NCBI GenBank assembly: GCA_002494645.1
Contig: DACE01000041.1
Span: forward strand, 1 to 64,000
DNA length: 64,000 nucleotides
From: Euryarchaeota archaeon UBA256
GTDB lineage: Archaea > Thermoplasmatota > Poseidoniia > Poseidoniales > Poseidoniaceae
Direction of reading: 5' to 3'
Shown here piece after piece: positions 17,522 through 27,289 of this stretch (within the stretch, counting starts at the first letter, position 1; the number at the start of each line of letters is the position of its first letter). Made by a program: the position numbers and the translations under genes. The notes beneath the pieces were generated by a model, which saw only the letters and a list, made by a program, of their open reading frames with translations, had not been told where the DNA came from and did no database searches.

Positions 17522-18559
17522 TCATAGTTCAGCGCGCTCAGCAACACCGACGTCAACCAACCAAGCGGCGGTCTCCTCTTCGAGGAAGTGAATGTCTCCG
17601 GCTTCAAGAGTAAGTTCTTCTCCTTGGTCGTCAATGATGGGTTCGTCAAGCGTTTCCAAGATTCTCACACGAACGTTCTCTTTTTCTCCCTCAGTACTGA
17701 CTTCACCCGATGTTTCATCCTTTGATTTGTCAGGCGTCTGCTCATCCTCAAGGGGTAGAGGTGGCTCATCACTGATCTGCTCAATGGGGTTGCTTGAGGG
17801 GGCCAATTCCATTGCTGCACCGTGTTTTGAACTTGCAGAAGACGTCTCCTCCGTAGATGGTGGAGTCTCATGTTGTTGTTGAATATCAGCCATCAAGTAG
17901 GCCTCTTCATCAGCCCAATCAGGTTCGGCAAGCAGACGTTCTTCTTCATCACCTTGCGTATCCGGAAGTTGTGGCAATTCATCCTCAAACGCCAAATCAG
18001 GTGGCGGGCGTGCCGATAAGCGCTCACCTTCGCCCATGTAATCGTCAAGTTGCATGGTACCTGGTGCGTAAGCGGATGGGGAACCGCGAAGTTCGCTAAG
18101 AATCCCTTGTTGCATGCCTTGCCAGTCGATTTCTTTCTTGAAACGGTCCACGTTCAGCTGGAGTGCATGATAGAAGGCCTTCTCTGCGGGGTCGTGTCGT
18201 TGCCATTCAAGAGAGGGTAATTCCTGAACCAAACCTGGTTGCCCCCCGCTTCGTAACGATTGAGATGCAGCATGTTGCATCATGGCCACCATTCGCTTTC
18301 GAGCCAGTTCTGATGCGATGCGTCGAATGTTTGTCTGCCGCTTTTGCAAATTTTGTAAGCGCATGTCGATAGAACCTTTTCGAACCATTTCCTGAATTTC
18401 CAAGTCAAGTTTTGATAGCAAGGCACGTACCATTTCCCAAAAGTCTTGGCGAGGCAAAGGAATCGGGACATGGCGGGGCAGTTGCTGGCGATGGGTCGTG
18501 AACAATTGCTCTTCAATCTCTTGCGCTTGAGCGCTGTCGAGATTCCGAACAGATGTCAT
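17522..18559 (-). CDS. GINS-complex protein (GINS15/51 type) with long acidic linker
   Basis: This 345-residue protein looks like an archaeal GINS subunit, part of the replicative helicase (CMG-like) complex. The N-terminal helical domain (about 1-165) contains PAEKAFYHALQLNVDRFKKE, like GINS A domains. The last 50 residues (VRVRILETLDEPIIDDQGE ... LEAGDIHFLEEETAAWLVDVGVAE) match the small GINS B domain in its C-terminal position, as in the GINS15/51 type. Between them lies an acidic, low-complexity linker of about 120 residues (Glu, Asp, Pro, Ser). Usual archaeal homologues are nearer 190 residues. The assignment rests mainly on the C-terminal motif. Confidence 0.72.
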   Translation of the reverse strand: MTSVRNLDSAQAQEIEEQLFTTHRQQLPRHVPIPLPRQDFWEMVRALLSKLDLEIQEMVRKGSIDMRLQNLQKRQTNIRRIASELARKRMVAMMQHAASQSLRSGGQPGLVQELPSLEWQRHDPAEKAFYHALQLNVDRFKKEIDWQGMQQGILSELRGSPSAYAPGTMQLDDYMGEGERLSARPPPDLAFEDELPQLPDTQGDEEERLLAEPDWADEEAYLMADIQQQHETPPSTEETSSASSKHGAAMELAPSSNPIEQISDEPPLPLEDEQTPDKSKDETSGEVSTEGEKENVRVRILETLDEPIIDDQGEELTLEAGDIHFLEEETAAWLVDVGVAERAEL

Positions 18560-18569
18560 TAACAGGTCG

Positions 18570-18668
18570 TGGAGGTGACGGGATTTGAACCCTCTTCCTC
18601 GCCCTCAAGCCGGACTCCTTCTCTGATGCAGTAGAGACATCCCTTCATATCCAACGACTGCACCTCGC
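18570..18668 (-). tRNA. tRNA-like sequence, possibly degenerate or unusually spliced
   Basis: On the minus strand the last 30 bases look like the end of a tRNA: a T loop in GGGTTCAAATCCCG followed by CACCTCC and A, which would be the 3' acceptor strand and discriminator. About 70 bases upstream is CGAGGTG, which pairs with six of those seven bases. The rest does not fold convincingly: there is no T8, no clear D arm and no anticodon arm with T33, and the T stem has an A-G mismatch. GGTGCAGT and ACTGCATC form an internal stem instead. It could be a pseudogene, a tRNA with a non-canonical intron, or another RNA. The next gene on this strand starts 11 bases later. Confidence 0.35.
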
Positions 18669-18679
18669 AGAGCGAGGTG
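18661..18679. repeat. perfect 8-bp inverted repeat with 3-base loop
   Basis: CACCTCGC, AGA, GCGAGGTG form a perfect hairpin between the tRNA-like element and the start of the giant surface protein. Its left arm overlaps the 5' end proposed for the tRNA-like element. It could be an RNA hairpin in the leader of the + strand gene, or part of the RNA gene. Confidence 0.6.
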
Positions 18680-18687
18680 TAGGAAGC

Positions 18688-21600
18688 ATGACGCGGAATG
18701 ACTCCATGATTTCGCTCCATACAGGAGCACTTCGTGCGCTATTCATGTGCCTCATGATGGTCATGGTCCCAGCAACTCCATTTCTCTCAAACGAGCATCA
18801 ACCTCTTCCATCCCAAGCCACAACTCGCATTTTTGCTCCAACTGTCAATCAAACGGGCGTGAATATCACCGACTCGGGAATGCTTTCAATCCCCTACAAT
18901 CGTTCGTTTACCGAAGGTGGCCTCGATATATCTCCGCGCTGGTCAACAAGTCCCGACGCCTCAACACACTTCGGCATGGATTCAAATTCTGGGTGGAACG
19001 GGCAGCATAACGGTACGCAAGGAATCGGTCATGGCGGTCAATTGAGCCTCGCTACGCCCTCTTCTCTAATCACACGAACCGATTTTGAAACCTTGGTCCA
19101 GACGCCAGTCGGCTGGCGAGGGGTAGGTTTGAATCACTCTGTTTGGAACATCGAGCACCCCAACGGGAGCACGGCGGCGAACGGTACGCCAAGTCAGGCT
19201 ACAGATGGCCAACAGGTATTGGCAACTCAGGGGCTTGGAGGCCTTGGTCAGAACATGAGTGGGTGTCTTCTTTCTCCAGTTTGGGACCTACCGGACTTTA
19301 TCGGTCAGTTCAATCTCACTTTTGACCAGTGGCTTGCCCTTGAAGACAGTGATGCCGCCTGGGTCGAGATGCGGATTCTTGGTGGCCAATGGACAACGAT
19401 CCTTCCCGACTCGGGCTACGCCAATACTACGGGGGCCGTCGGTGCTCCTTTACAAACGTGGGCTGGAGCGACAGCTGGATGGACCTCAGTACAATTTTCA
19501 CTCGACGATCAGATTCAATCCTCAGGTTCAGCCTTTGAACTCAGATTTTGTTTCCAAACCTCTTCGACTTCAGGTCACCGTCATGGATGGTATATTGACA
19601 ATCTGAGCGTGACCAATCAAGGTGACCTTCCCGGCGCCTGGTTCCACGGAAACATGAACGGAGATTATGCAGACAATGCTCAAGGTATTCTGTATCTGAA
19701 TGCCAACCTATCAGGTTATTCCGGCACCCTTGACGTTGAAATTTGGGCCGATTGGGACCTTGAAGGAGGCTACGCAGATAACCTTCTCACTTCCGTGAGC
19801 GTAGACAACGGAAGTACATGGCAACTCATCTCTGGTATTCCCGGCCTGCCTGGAAACGGGTTTAACTGGCAGGGAACCTACTACGGAGATGAATCCTCGG
19901 GCTGGGTTCCCGCCCTCTATTCTCTTCCGTCAAGCATCTCAACGCATCAAAATGCATCAACTGCTTTGTTTCGTTTCTTCCTTCAAACCAATCAGCAAAC
20001 GGGTTACGGAGGATTTGCCTCATCAGGGTGGGAAGGCATCGCCATCGATGATATCATCCTCCACCACCGTCACGGAACGGCTCAAGCCGAACAGGTCACC
20101 CTCGCTAATTTCTCGCAACCATCCGATGGCACCTGGGGTCATGAGAGCGGATGGAAGGGGCCCAACTCCACCTATGCCAACGAGTGGAGTTGGACGACTG
20201 ACTTTGGCCGTAACGGCCCTACAAGCACGTCAGAATCCTTTGAACGATCACTGACAACACCAGCAGGATGGTCCATTGAAGGCACAGTTGGGGGATGGGA
20301 GATCGGTCAAACTCGAAACACATCGGGATATGGACCAGGCGTTTTCCATTCTGGCGACTACGGAGCGGCCATCAACCTCACGACACGTTATACCAACAAC
20401 ATCTACACCCATCTCACCTCGCCCGAGTACACCATTCCCCTCAACGCAACCTCTCGCCTCTCTTTCCGTTCATGGATTTGTGCAGAAGCGAATTGGGACG
20501 GGGGAGCGGTGTCAATGTCCACCGATAGCGGAGAGAACTGGTGGCTTTTACCTGCGGAAACCCAACAATTTCACGACCAAATCTCAACAGCCAATGCGAA
20601 TTCACCCTTTTTCAATCAGGGCATCATCGATGGCTCCAATGTTCCAGGCGGCTGTGGGGCACAAAACGCCCGTCTCTACGCGTTAAAAACCTATGATGTC
20701 TCAAATCTCTCGGGTATGACGGTTCGAGCGCGCTTTTCCTTCTTCTCCGACACCTATGTAGAGGCCGATGGTTGGTACATTGATGATGCTGGCATCGAAA
20801 TCGATGTCTTTGAACCAGAGGGACAATGGGTTTCATCAGCCGTGACACCCGACCCGATGTATGGATATGGTTGGGTAGACGGTTGGTACGAACAACCCGA
20901 CGGAACTTCTCTGGCATTGGATGTATTGGACGCCAATCTTACGCCCATCACCGGGCACCAGAACCTCTCCCTCCCCGCTCATCTGGCCATCGACCCCAAG
21001 GAATACTCAAGCCTTCACCTACGCGTACGCATGGCCACGAACGACACCTACGTCACCCCACTCATTCACAGTTTGAGCGTGGGGCGAACCTACTACCTTG
21101 ATGCTGAACATCTTCGTCAAAACAGCGATGTCCTCAACGTTTCAACCGTCGATAAGAAAGGACATCTTGTCGTTTCTGGTCCGTTTGATGTTGAATTATC
21201 ACCGATGAATTATTGCCCTCACGATGGTTTTCGAATCGTGAGTTACGGTGATAACCTCACGTGGACGACCACAAATGCACAACTCTTCACGTCCTACCAT
21301 CAAGTCCAGCCTTTCATGACCTTGCTGAATTATTCCTTGCTTGCCAAGCCTGACCTCTCCCGTCCTCTTTCCATTCAAGCACAAGGAGGAGAGGTCTTCG
21401 AGCGAGGGAAGGTGAGTCTTGATTGTTTCAAGCCGAGTACCTCTCCTGAAGTTCGTCTAGGGTGGAGCAATATTTCCGTATTCAACTGGCCCATAGGGGG
21501 GATGAGTCCGACCTTTGGTTTGAATCAATACTGGACGGATGTCAATGACAACGGAACCCTTTCTTTGTGGGAGGCGAATGCGCCAGCATCGCTTTACACC

Positions 21601-24600
21601 CTGGTGAACCAAACGATTCATTTCAACTACACCACGCTTAGCAAGGGACCACCATCTACTCAAGCAAAAGGTCCGACTTTTGCTCTTCTCGTATCAAATG
21701 CGAGTTCATCCGCTGAACTTTCGATTAACGGAGTTGTATATGCGGTTGAAGACGGCTCACGAGTCATTCATCATCAAAGCGCTCAAGTCTGCCCGCAAGC
21801 CCACGCCCGTTCTACCTATTCATCCAACATGACTCTGTATGCCTGTACCATTGAATTGGAATTGTTGGGCTCCGGTGATGTCAAAGTCATGAACCTTCAA
21901 CATCTTCCACCAAATCCATTGATTGAGGTCGGGTTGAGCCCAAGTATTCTCAACCAAGCGAAAGCGGCCTCTTCAGGTCAAGACGTAAGGGCGACTCTTG
22001 ATATTCCTCTTCACGTAGTTACGGCAACTGGAGGTCTGAAAGTTGATCTTTGGGCACAATCCGCCCCGTTGATGACCGAGACCATCGACATGCCCCTTCA
22101 CACCCGTTGGTTACCCGAAGAAACCGTCACCTTCGTCTCCCACCATCAACGAGCCAACCCGCTTGATTCAACAGAGGATGCGCCTGATATATCCAGCAGT
22201 GAATTGTGGTTGTCACGAACGGTGAGCACCGAAGCAGCCATGATTCAACTCAAAGTTGACCGGTTGGATACGACGCCTCGATTTATTCAACTGAAGGGCT
22301 CAGGTTTAGCCGCCCTCAACGCCAATGCATCCTCAGTATCCTGCACACACAATACCTGTACGATCACGTGGTCACTCACAAGCACGTGGTTGCTGGATGA
22401 CGTTGACGACCTCCATGTTCTCGCTCAAGCCACCGATGGAGAAGGTCTGGTAGCGGGGCCGACCTATGTTGTATCAAAAACAGCCTTCAATGAGGTAGAG
22501 AACGATATGGAGGTCATCGATTTCAAAGTCACTGACGAACAGAACCGCCGCCTTGATGATTGGGCGAATCCACTTTGGCCCTACCATCTGTCTTCGGATG
22601 AAGCGATGACTGCGGAAGGACGCGTTCGCATTGAAGGCATTCCCGGTCAATGGGTTGAGGCAGGTCAAGCCGAAGTCACCGTGGCCATGCGTGCTGTGCC
22701 CCCAAAGAATCTCTCTGGAGGTCAAGATGAATGGCCGGGCGAAGCGGTTAATTGGTCTCAATATTGGACGGTTGAAGTGGATGCAGACGGCCGTTTTGCC
22801 GTAGAAATCAACACTCCCCCCGCCGACGGAATCATGGTCAGTGACACATGGTTGGAACTTCGGCCCAGTATTTCGCGGCGGGCAGAATTAGGAGTGAACG
22901 CGTCGACAAGCGAGGACCGAACGGTCGTCCTCTCTCCGGTTCGTATTCTGTACGACACCATTCAGCCCACGGCAGGTTCCCTGCGAATTCTTGATTCCGG
23001 TCGCGAAGTTCCCGCCGACAACCACATTTGGATGGTCGGGCAAGATATTCCTCTGCGACTTCAACTCAGTGACCCAGAAGGGCTTGCTCACCCCTTGGAA
23101 GTTTGGACGTGGTTGGAAGAACGAGATGACGCAAACCAAGACGGGCAGATGGATGAAGAAGAATACAGAATGGAGACGGTGAGCGTGAACCTTGGCGTCA
23201 CACAGGCTGAAATTGACCTTCCTCTTCTTTCTTGGACGAGCGTAACGCCCTCAGCATCGGAAGAAGGCCGAGCCAGTGTCGTGGTGCGAGGCCAAGATTT
23301 GGCAGGCAATTCTCTGCAAGGCGGTGGTGAGTTCGGAGAAGAAGCGGATTTAGCCACCATCTTTGTCCAACCGAGGTACGACACCATCGTCGATAGTGAG
23401 GACCTTCACCTCGACCTTGTCGATGGGTCACTGCTGGCAGGGAAGAACCACAGTTTTTCGATGACCATCTCAGATGCCAACGGTCTTGATTCTCTTGATG
23501 AAATCCGCCTTGCTCTCCTCGGACGTTCAAACGAATCCTCTTGTTTCGTTCATTACGAGCCTCGGTTTTCAACCACAACCTACGACGGGACCTGCTTCAT
23601 AGAAGCACCTGAGGTTCAAATCTCCAAACGAGATTTCGCCACAATTTACGACATTACCATTGTGTTCCGACTGGATTGGAACGCAAGCTGGGGCTTTGCA
23701 GCCAACGGCGGCATTCCTTCGCTCAAAGTAATCGATGAAGGACAAGACCTCGGCCTGGGGCTCTTCCAACTTTCATCCTTCGAATGGAAGGCGACGACCG
23801 ACCTCGAGATGCGCTGGATTGACGTCAGCGATACGATGGCCCCCTTCGGACAGTCAAACGGTACTGCCTACTGGTTCCACCGTAACGACATCGTTCGCCA
23901 CTCAGTGGGTCTTTACCACAACAACACACAGTACCTTGTTCAAGATTTACCCCCGAATGCCTCACTTCAGTGGTCCTTGAATGACGGAGAACGGCAAAGC
24001 ACCGGAGAAGTCGCTCTTTCATCAACGGGGATCATCGAGTTTGATATCATGATGAACGAGAATGTGATGTACTACGACTACGGTGCTTTGGAAGTCAAAC
24101 TTGCGGGCAATGAATCCTATCGCGTCAATCCCATTGCCTATCAGATTGTTCTCGATGACATAGCTCCCCGCCTAGCCATCTCTCCAGAAGGCACAACCTA
24201 CGGTAATAACATCCTTTCAGGGGGAGTCATGCCCGCATCCAATGGTCTGGATGAGGTCGAGGTGACGGTGATTATCAAGGACGATACTCATCTACCGCCA
24301 GGCCCTATTACGATGCATTTTGTGTTCTACCGTATGGGTCAACCTGTGGATGGAACCGAAGGGACAAGGTCACTTGAATTCGCTGAACAGTTAAGCACCT
24401 ATACGGTGTATTCCAGCAAGGTTGACTTTGGAGTGGAGCAACATCAACTCACGAGAAGTGATGTCCTCGTGGTCTGGTTTGAAATCATTGACCGTTCGGG
24501 ACGTGAGTTAAGCGGTATAGGAACACAAGAGAACGCATTCACTCTTCCTCTGGTTTGGGTCGCATTTGAACCGACCTTTTCCGACCTTTCAGCGGCACCT

Positions 24601-25068
24601 TATCGGCCAGAAGTTGGTGATAATGTTTCAGTCTACGCCCGAGTTATCAACGAAGGGATTTTGTCGGGGGAGGCCACGGTGAATCTGCGCGATGACGAAG
24701 GCACTCTTTTGGCTAGTGATGTCGTTGAATTAGAAGCCGATGAATGGATTAATTTTGTGTGGTACGTTGAAGCCTGGAAATCCGGTCGTTTGGGATTGAA
24801 CGTAGAAATCGTTAATCATACGCCATCGGTGCCGATTCCTCTGGCAGATATTAAAGCCAAAGATGAAGATTCATCGGCAGGGGAAATGACGCAAATCAGT
24901 TTGTCAATTCTCTCACTCATCATCGCAGCCGCTATCCTCTTTGTCGTTCGCCAACAGCGCCTCCAACGTGAGGAAGCCTACCATCTCGAGAAAATACGAA
25001 GAATCGTCCATCAACGTCTACCCCCTCCTGTACCCCGCGACCTATTGCAAAGTCCAGAAGAGCAATAG
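18688..25068 (+). CDS. giant cell-surface protein with MAM-like repeats, C-terminal anchor
   Basis: This is a 2126-residue secreted protein. It has a signal peptide in the first 40 residues (LRALFMCLMMVMVPATPFL), several MAM/jelly-roll-like modules in the N-terminal third whose ends read GWYIDNLSV (about residue 300), GIAIDDIIL (about 450) and GWYIDDAGIEI (about 694), then long beta-rich regions of unknown type. An EF-hand-like loop (DANQDGQMDEEE, near 1480) could bind calcium. A single helix near 2070 (LSILSLIIAAAILFVV) and a basic cytoplasmic tail anchor it. Many N-x-S/T sites suggest glycosylation. Adhesion or substrate binding is likely from architecture only. ATG 18688 has AGGA just upstream. 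Confidence 0.85.
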   Translation: MTRNDSMISLHTGALRALFMCLMMVMVPATPFLSNEHQPLPSQATTRIFAPTVNQTGVNITDSGMLSIPYNRSFTEGGLDISPRWSTSPDASTHFGMDSNSGWNGQHNGTQGIGHGGQLSLATPSSLITRTDFETLVQTPVGWRGVGLNHSVWNIEHPNGSTAANGTPSQATDGQQVLATQGLGGLGQNMSGCLLSPVWDLPDFIGQFNLTFDQWLALEDSDAAWVEMRILGGQWTTILPDSGYANTTGAVGAPLQTWAGATAGWTSVQFSLDDQIQSSGSAFELRFCFQTSSTSGHRHGWYIDNLSVTNQGDLPGAWFHGNMNGDYADNAQGILYLNANLSGYSGTLDVEIWADWDLEGGYADNLLTSVSVDNGSTWQLISGIPGLPGNGFNWQGTYYGDESSGWVPALYSLPSSISTHQNASTALFRFFLQTNQQTGYGGFASSGWEGIAIDDIILHHRHGTAQAEQVTLANFSQPSDGTWGHESGWKGPNSTYANEWSWTTDFGRNGPTSTSESFERSLTTPAGWSIEGTVGGWEIGQTRNTSGYGPGVFHSGDYGAAINLTTRYTNNIYTHLTSPEYTIPLNATSRLSFRSWICAEANWDGGAVSMSTDSGENWWLLPAETQQFHDQISTANANSPFFNQGIIDGSNVPGGCGAQNARLYALKTYDVSNLSGMTVRARFSFFSDTYVEADGWYIDDAGIEIDVFEPEGQWVSSAVTPDPMYGYGWVDGWYEQPDGTSLALDVLDANLTPITGHQNLSLPAHLAIDPKEYSSLHLRVRMATNDTYVTPLIHSLSVGRTYYLDAEHLRQNSDVLNVSTVDKKGHLVVSGPFDVELSPMNYCPHDGFRIVSYGDNLTWTTTNAQLFTSYHQVQPFMTLLNYSLLAKPDLSRPLSIQAQGGEVFERGKVSLDCFKPSTSPEVRLGWSNISVFNWPIGGMSPTFGLNQYWTDVNDNGTLSLWEANAPASLYTLVNQTIHFNYTTLSKGPPSTQAKGPTFALLVSNASSSAELSINGVVYAVEDGSRVIHHQSAQVCPQAHARSTYSSNMTLYACTIELELLGSGDVKVMNLQHLPPNPLIEVGLSPSILNQAKAASSGQDVRATLDIPLHVVTATGGLKVDLWAQSAPLMTETIDMPLHTRWLPEETVTFVSHHQRANPLDSTEDAPDISSSELWLSRTVSTEAAMIQLKVDRLDTTPRFIQLKGSGLAALNANASSVSCTHNTCTITWSLTSTWLLDDVDDLHVLAQATDGEGLVAGPTYVVSKTAFNEVENDMEVIDFKVTDEQNRRLDDWANPLWPYHLSSDEAMTAEGRVRIEGIPGQWVEAGQAEVTVAMRAVPPKNLSGGQDEWPGEAVNWSQYWTVEVDADGRFAVEINTPPADGIMVSDTWLELRPSISRRAELGVNASTSEDRTVVLSPVRILYDTIQPTAGSLRILDSGREVPADNHIWMVGQDIPLRLQLSDPEGLAHPLEVWTWLEERDDANQDGQMDEEEYRMETVSVNLGVTQAEIDLPLLSWTSVTPSASEEGRASVVVRGQDLAGNSLQGGGEFGEEADLATIFVQPRYDTIVDSEDLHLDLVDGSLLAGKNHSFSMTISDANGLDSLDEIRLALLGRSNESSCFVHYEPRFSTTTYDGTCFIEAPEVQISKRDFATIYDITIVFRLDWNASWGFAANGGIPSLKVIDEGQDLGLGLFQLSSFEWKATTDLEMRWIDVSDTMAPFGQSNGTAYWFHRNDIVRHSVGLYHNNTQYLVQDLPPNASLQWSLNDGERQSTGEVALSSTGIIEFDIMMNENVMYYDYGALEVKLAGNESYRVNPIAYQIVLDDIAPRLAISPEGTTYGNNILSGGVMPASNGLDEVEVTVIIKDDTHLPPGPITMHFVFYRMGQPVDGTEGTRSLEFAEQLSTYTVYSSKVDFGVEQHQLTRSDVLVVWFEIIDRSGRELSGIGTQENAFTLPLVWVAFEPTFSDLSAAPYRPEVGDNVSVYARVINEGILSGEATVNLRDDEGTLLASDVVELEADEWINFVWYVEAWKSGRLGLNVEIVNHTPSVPIPLADIKAKDEDSSAGEMTQISLSILSLIIAAAILFVVRQQRLQREEAYHLEKIRRIVHQRLPPPVPRDLLQSPEEQ

Positions 25069-25102
25069 TCAAGAAGAGAGGTCTTTACGCTCCAATCAAG
25101 AA

Positions 25103-25184
25103 GCCGGGGTACCCGAGTGGTCAAAGGGGGTGGATTCAAGCTCCTCTGCATATTGCTTCGCAGGTTCGAATCCTGCCCCCGGCA
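25103..25184 (+). tRNA. tRNA-Leu (anticodon CAA)
   Basis: An 82-base type II tRNA. The acceptor stem is GCCGGGG paired with CCCCGGC, discriminator A; T8 and A9 are present; the T arm is GCAGG, TTCGAAT, CCTGC. The anticodon loop TTCAAGC gives CAA, reading UUG. The variable arm is about 13 bases. One T-T mismatch lies in the anticodon stem (28-42). CCA is not encoded, and T-rich sequence follows. Confidence 0.9.
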
Positions 25185-25250
25185 CTAATTTTCTACAGTT
25201 TTTGAGTTTTGAGGGTATTCTCTTAAGATGTTGAAGGAAGGCCACAAACT

Positions 25251-27077
25251 ATGGGCGCGGGAGTCGAGGTACAAGATTTGGACCACGGATTATTCCAATT
25301 TTCCCCACCAACATGGAAACATGCCATTGGCTATGGTATTGCAATATTGCTGTTCACCGTGGGTTTTTTCACCTATTCCAGCAGCCTTTCGATTCCCGAT
25401 GTGCCTCGAACTGATGAAGCTCAAACATTTACTGAACTGCAGGAGAGTGAAACTTACGATTACGGACCAGTTCAAGATGGCTACGACCCAGAAGAATACG
25501 CTCAAGAAGCAGCCTTCATCATCATTAACCTTGAACTCCAGTATGGAGTGATTGCTTATGATTCCTGTGAGTATGTAGAAAACGATGATGGCGGAGGAAG
25601 CTGGGAGTACTCTTTTTCCATGGCAGATGCTCAAAGATTGAAGTTGGTTGACCGAATGGGCGAAGAAATCACCGCTTCTTTTTCCGAATCATCCCTCTCT
25701 CCTGAAGGCGAATTCTTCCAACCATCGTGTGGCAGTAGCTGGGAACGAACGATTCAAGGCAACGGGCCAGAAAGTGATGAAAATCCCATCATGAGCGTTT
25801 TTTTAATGGTTGAAGAAGACCCTTTCAAGTACCGATTGCTTTCGGTTCAAGAAGTTGCTCTCTTTTCAATTGCAGACGCACCGCCTGAAGTGACCCAACG
25901 TGAAGATAGGGGGCGTTTTGCGCTCCTCTTCGTTGGAATCGGGGGGTTAGTTTTCATGTACAGTGTTGAACCGTCGCTCAAGCATGATTTACGAGCGATT
26001 CGTCGTTCAAATCGAACAGATGCCAAAGATCGATCCTCAGGGGTAGGTGTCCTCGGTCATGAGGGTCGCCAGTTCCAACACTTGGGTCCAAATTTTCAAA
26101 TTCTTGGTCCTGCAGATTTACCCAGGCGGAGTGCAGAAACAGACTGGCTCTTTGGCGCCCCACAATTACCCACATCCTACGACCGAGTGTTTGCCGGTGA
26201 TGGTGATGGGGCGTTCATCAAAGAACATCCAAGTCGTTTGGGGTCGCCTCAACCGGGCACCATTACGCTTTACAGCATCGGTGCGGTTATTTTCTCTGGT
26301 TCCTTCATATGGCTCTCTGCCGACTTGAGGGCACGGGATGGTTCAGGATTCCACACGCTTCTTGGCTGGGGCATGACCGCCTTTGTTACAATTGTTAATT
26401 TGCTTTGGTTTTACTCCGCTTGGAAACAATTCAGATTGCAACGCACCATCAATGACTTGCCGACCAGTCCGATTCGAAGCGTAGCCGTCGGCCAAGCAGA
26501 GATTGTAGGACAGGTTCGCCCTTCCATTGCTGGCACGCCTGAAATGACCGTTGGAGGCAGGACGCATCAAGGACTGGTGCTTTGGCAGTGGAAATCCTAC
26601 CATTACGAATGTCATACCGATAGTGACGGTGATACAAGTTGTTCATGGAGTCATGTTGAAACTAAGAACGGAGGTGTACCTTTCATCGTTCACGACGGAA
26701 CGGGTGGTATTCTCATCGATCCCATGCTTTGGGAAGAAAAGAAAGGCAAGATCGACCGTGGTTTGGTTGTTGATGAATGGCAGCGAGGGGACTGGAAATG
26801 GAATCTCACCTGTATTGGAATCGGCGACCCTATCTATTTGCTCGGTGATTGCGAACCGAGGAAGAATGACCACCTCGAAGCATGGGGTTCAGACCCAACA
26901 CTCCCCAACGCTCTGGTGACCATCGTCCCTTCAACCGATACGGGAGAAGGTTCAGTACTTCACTATGGTACTGAATTAGATGTTCTCTCAAACATGCGCT
27001 CAACCTTTGAAATTTTGATTGTCCCGATGCTTGTATTCCTCTTCGGAATCTTCATGTTCATCAGCTATACGCCTTGA
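25251..27077 (+). CDS. membrane protein with GIDE-like domain
   Basis: This 608-residue membrane protein has a helix near residues 25-45, an extracytoplasmic domain of about 170 residues, a second helix near 225-240 (LLFVGIGGLVFMYSV), and two more near 340-390. The C-terminal region (about 400-560) resembles the GIDE/MULAN domain of eukaryotic mitochondrial E3 ligases and their prokaryotic relatives: RSVAVGQAEIVGQVRP, HQGLVLWQWKSYHYE, PFIVHDGTGGILIDP, then GDPIYLLGDCEP. A last helix closes the protein. No RING finger is present, so ubiquitin ligase activity is not implied. It lies after tRNA-Leu and convergent with dCMP deaminase. Confidence 0.7.
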   Translation: MGAGVEVQDLDHGLFQFSPPTWKHAIGYGIAILLFTVGFFTYSSSLSIPDVPRTDEAQTFTELQESETYDYGPVQDGYDPEEYAQEAAFIIINLELQYGVIAYDSCEYVENDDGGGSWEYSFSMADAQRLKLVDRMGEEITASFSESSLSPEGEFFQPSCGSSWERTIQGNGPESDENPIMSVFLMVEEDPFKYRLLSVQEVALFSIADAPPEVTQREDRGRFALLFVGIGGLVFMYSVEPSLKHDLRAIRRSNRTDAKDRSSGVGVLGHEGRQFQHLGPNFQILGPADLPRRSAETDWLFGAPQLPTSYDRVFAGDGDGAFIKEHPSRLGSPQPGTITLYSIGAVIFSGSFIWLSADLRARDGSGFHTLLGWGMTAFVTIVNLLWFYSAWKQFRLQRTINDLPTSPIRSVAVGQAEIVGQVRPSIAGTPEMTVGGRTHQGLVLWQWKSYHYECHTDSDGDTSCSWSHVETKNGGVPFIVHDGTGGILIDPMLWEEKKGKIDRGLVVDEWQRGDWKWNLTCIGIGDPIYLLGDCEPRKNDHLEAWGSDPTLPNALVTIVPSTDTGEGSVLHYGTELDVLSNMRSTFEILIVPMLVFLFGIFMFISYTP

Positions 27078-27289
27078 TTCGAGCACGTTAATTCCCTTGC
27101 TTTTCAAAGGATTGTTGAGATATTCACGAAGGGAAGGGCATGGAAATGTTGATGTCACTATGATACCAAGAAAATTCAATCTTGAAATCAATGCGAGTGG
27201 AGAAATGAATTGGGATGTTATCAATCCCGATGGCAAGTTCATGGTTTATCGACGTTGAGCGTGTCACCCCGGCCCTCTTCGAACGCTCC

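Noticed and set aside
18570..18679. Circularly permuted tRNA with its 3' half upstream
   Set aside because: The hairpin places acceptor-like arms side by side, but no T arm is found upstream on that strand, so the model fails.
25251..27077. RING-type ubiquitin ligase
   Set aside because: The GIDE-like domain is present but no RING cysteine-histidine pattern follows it.
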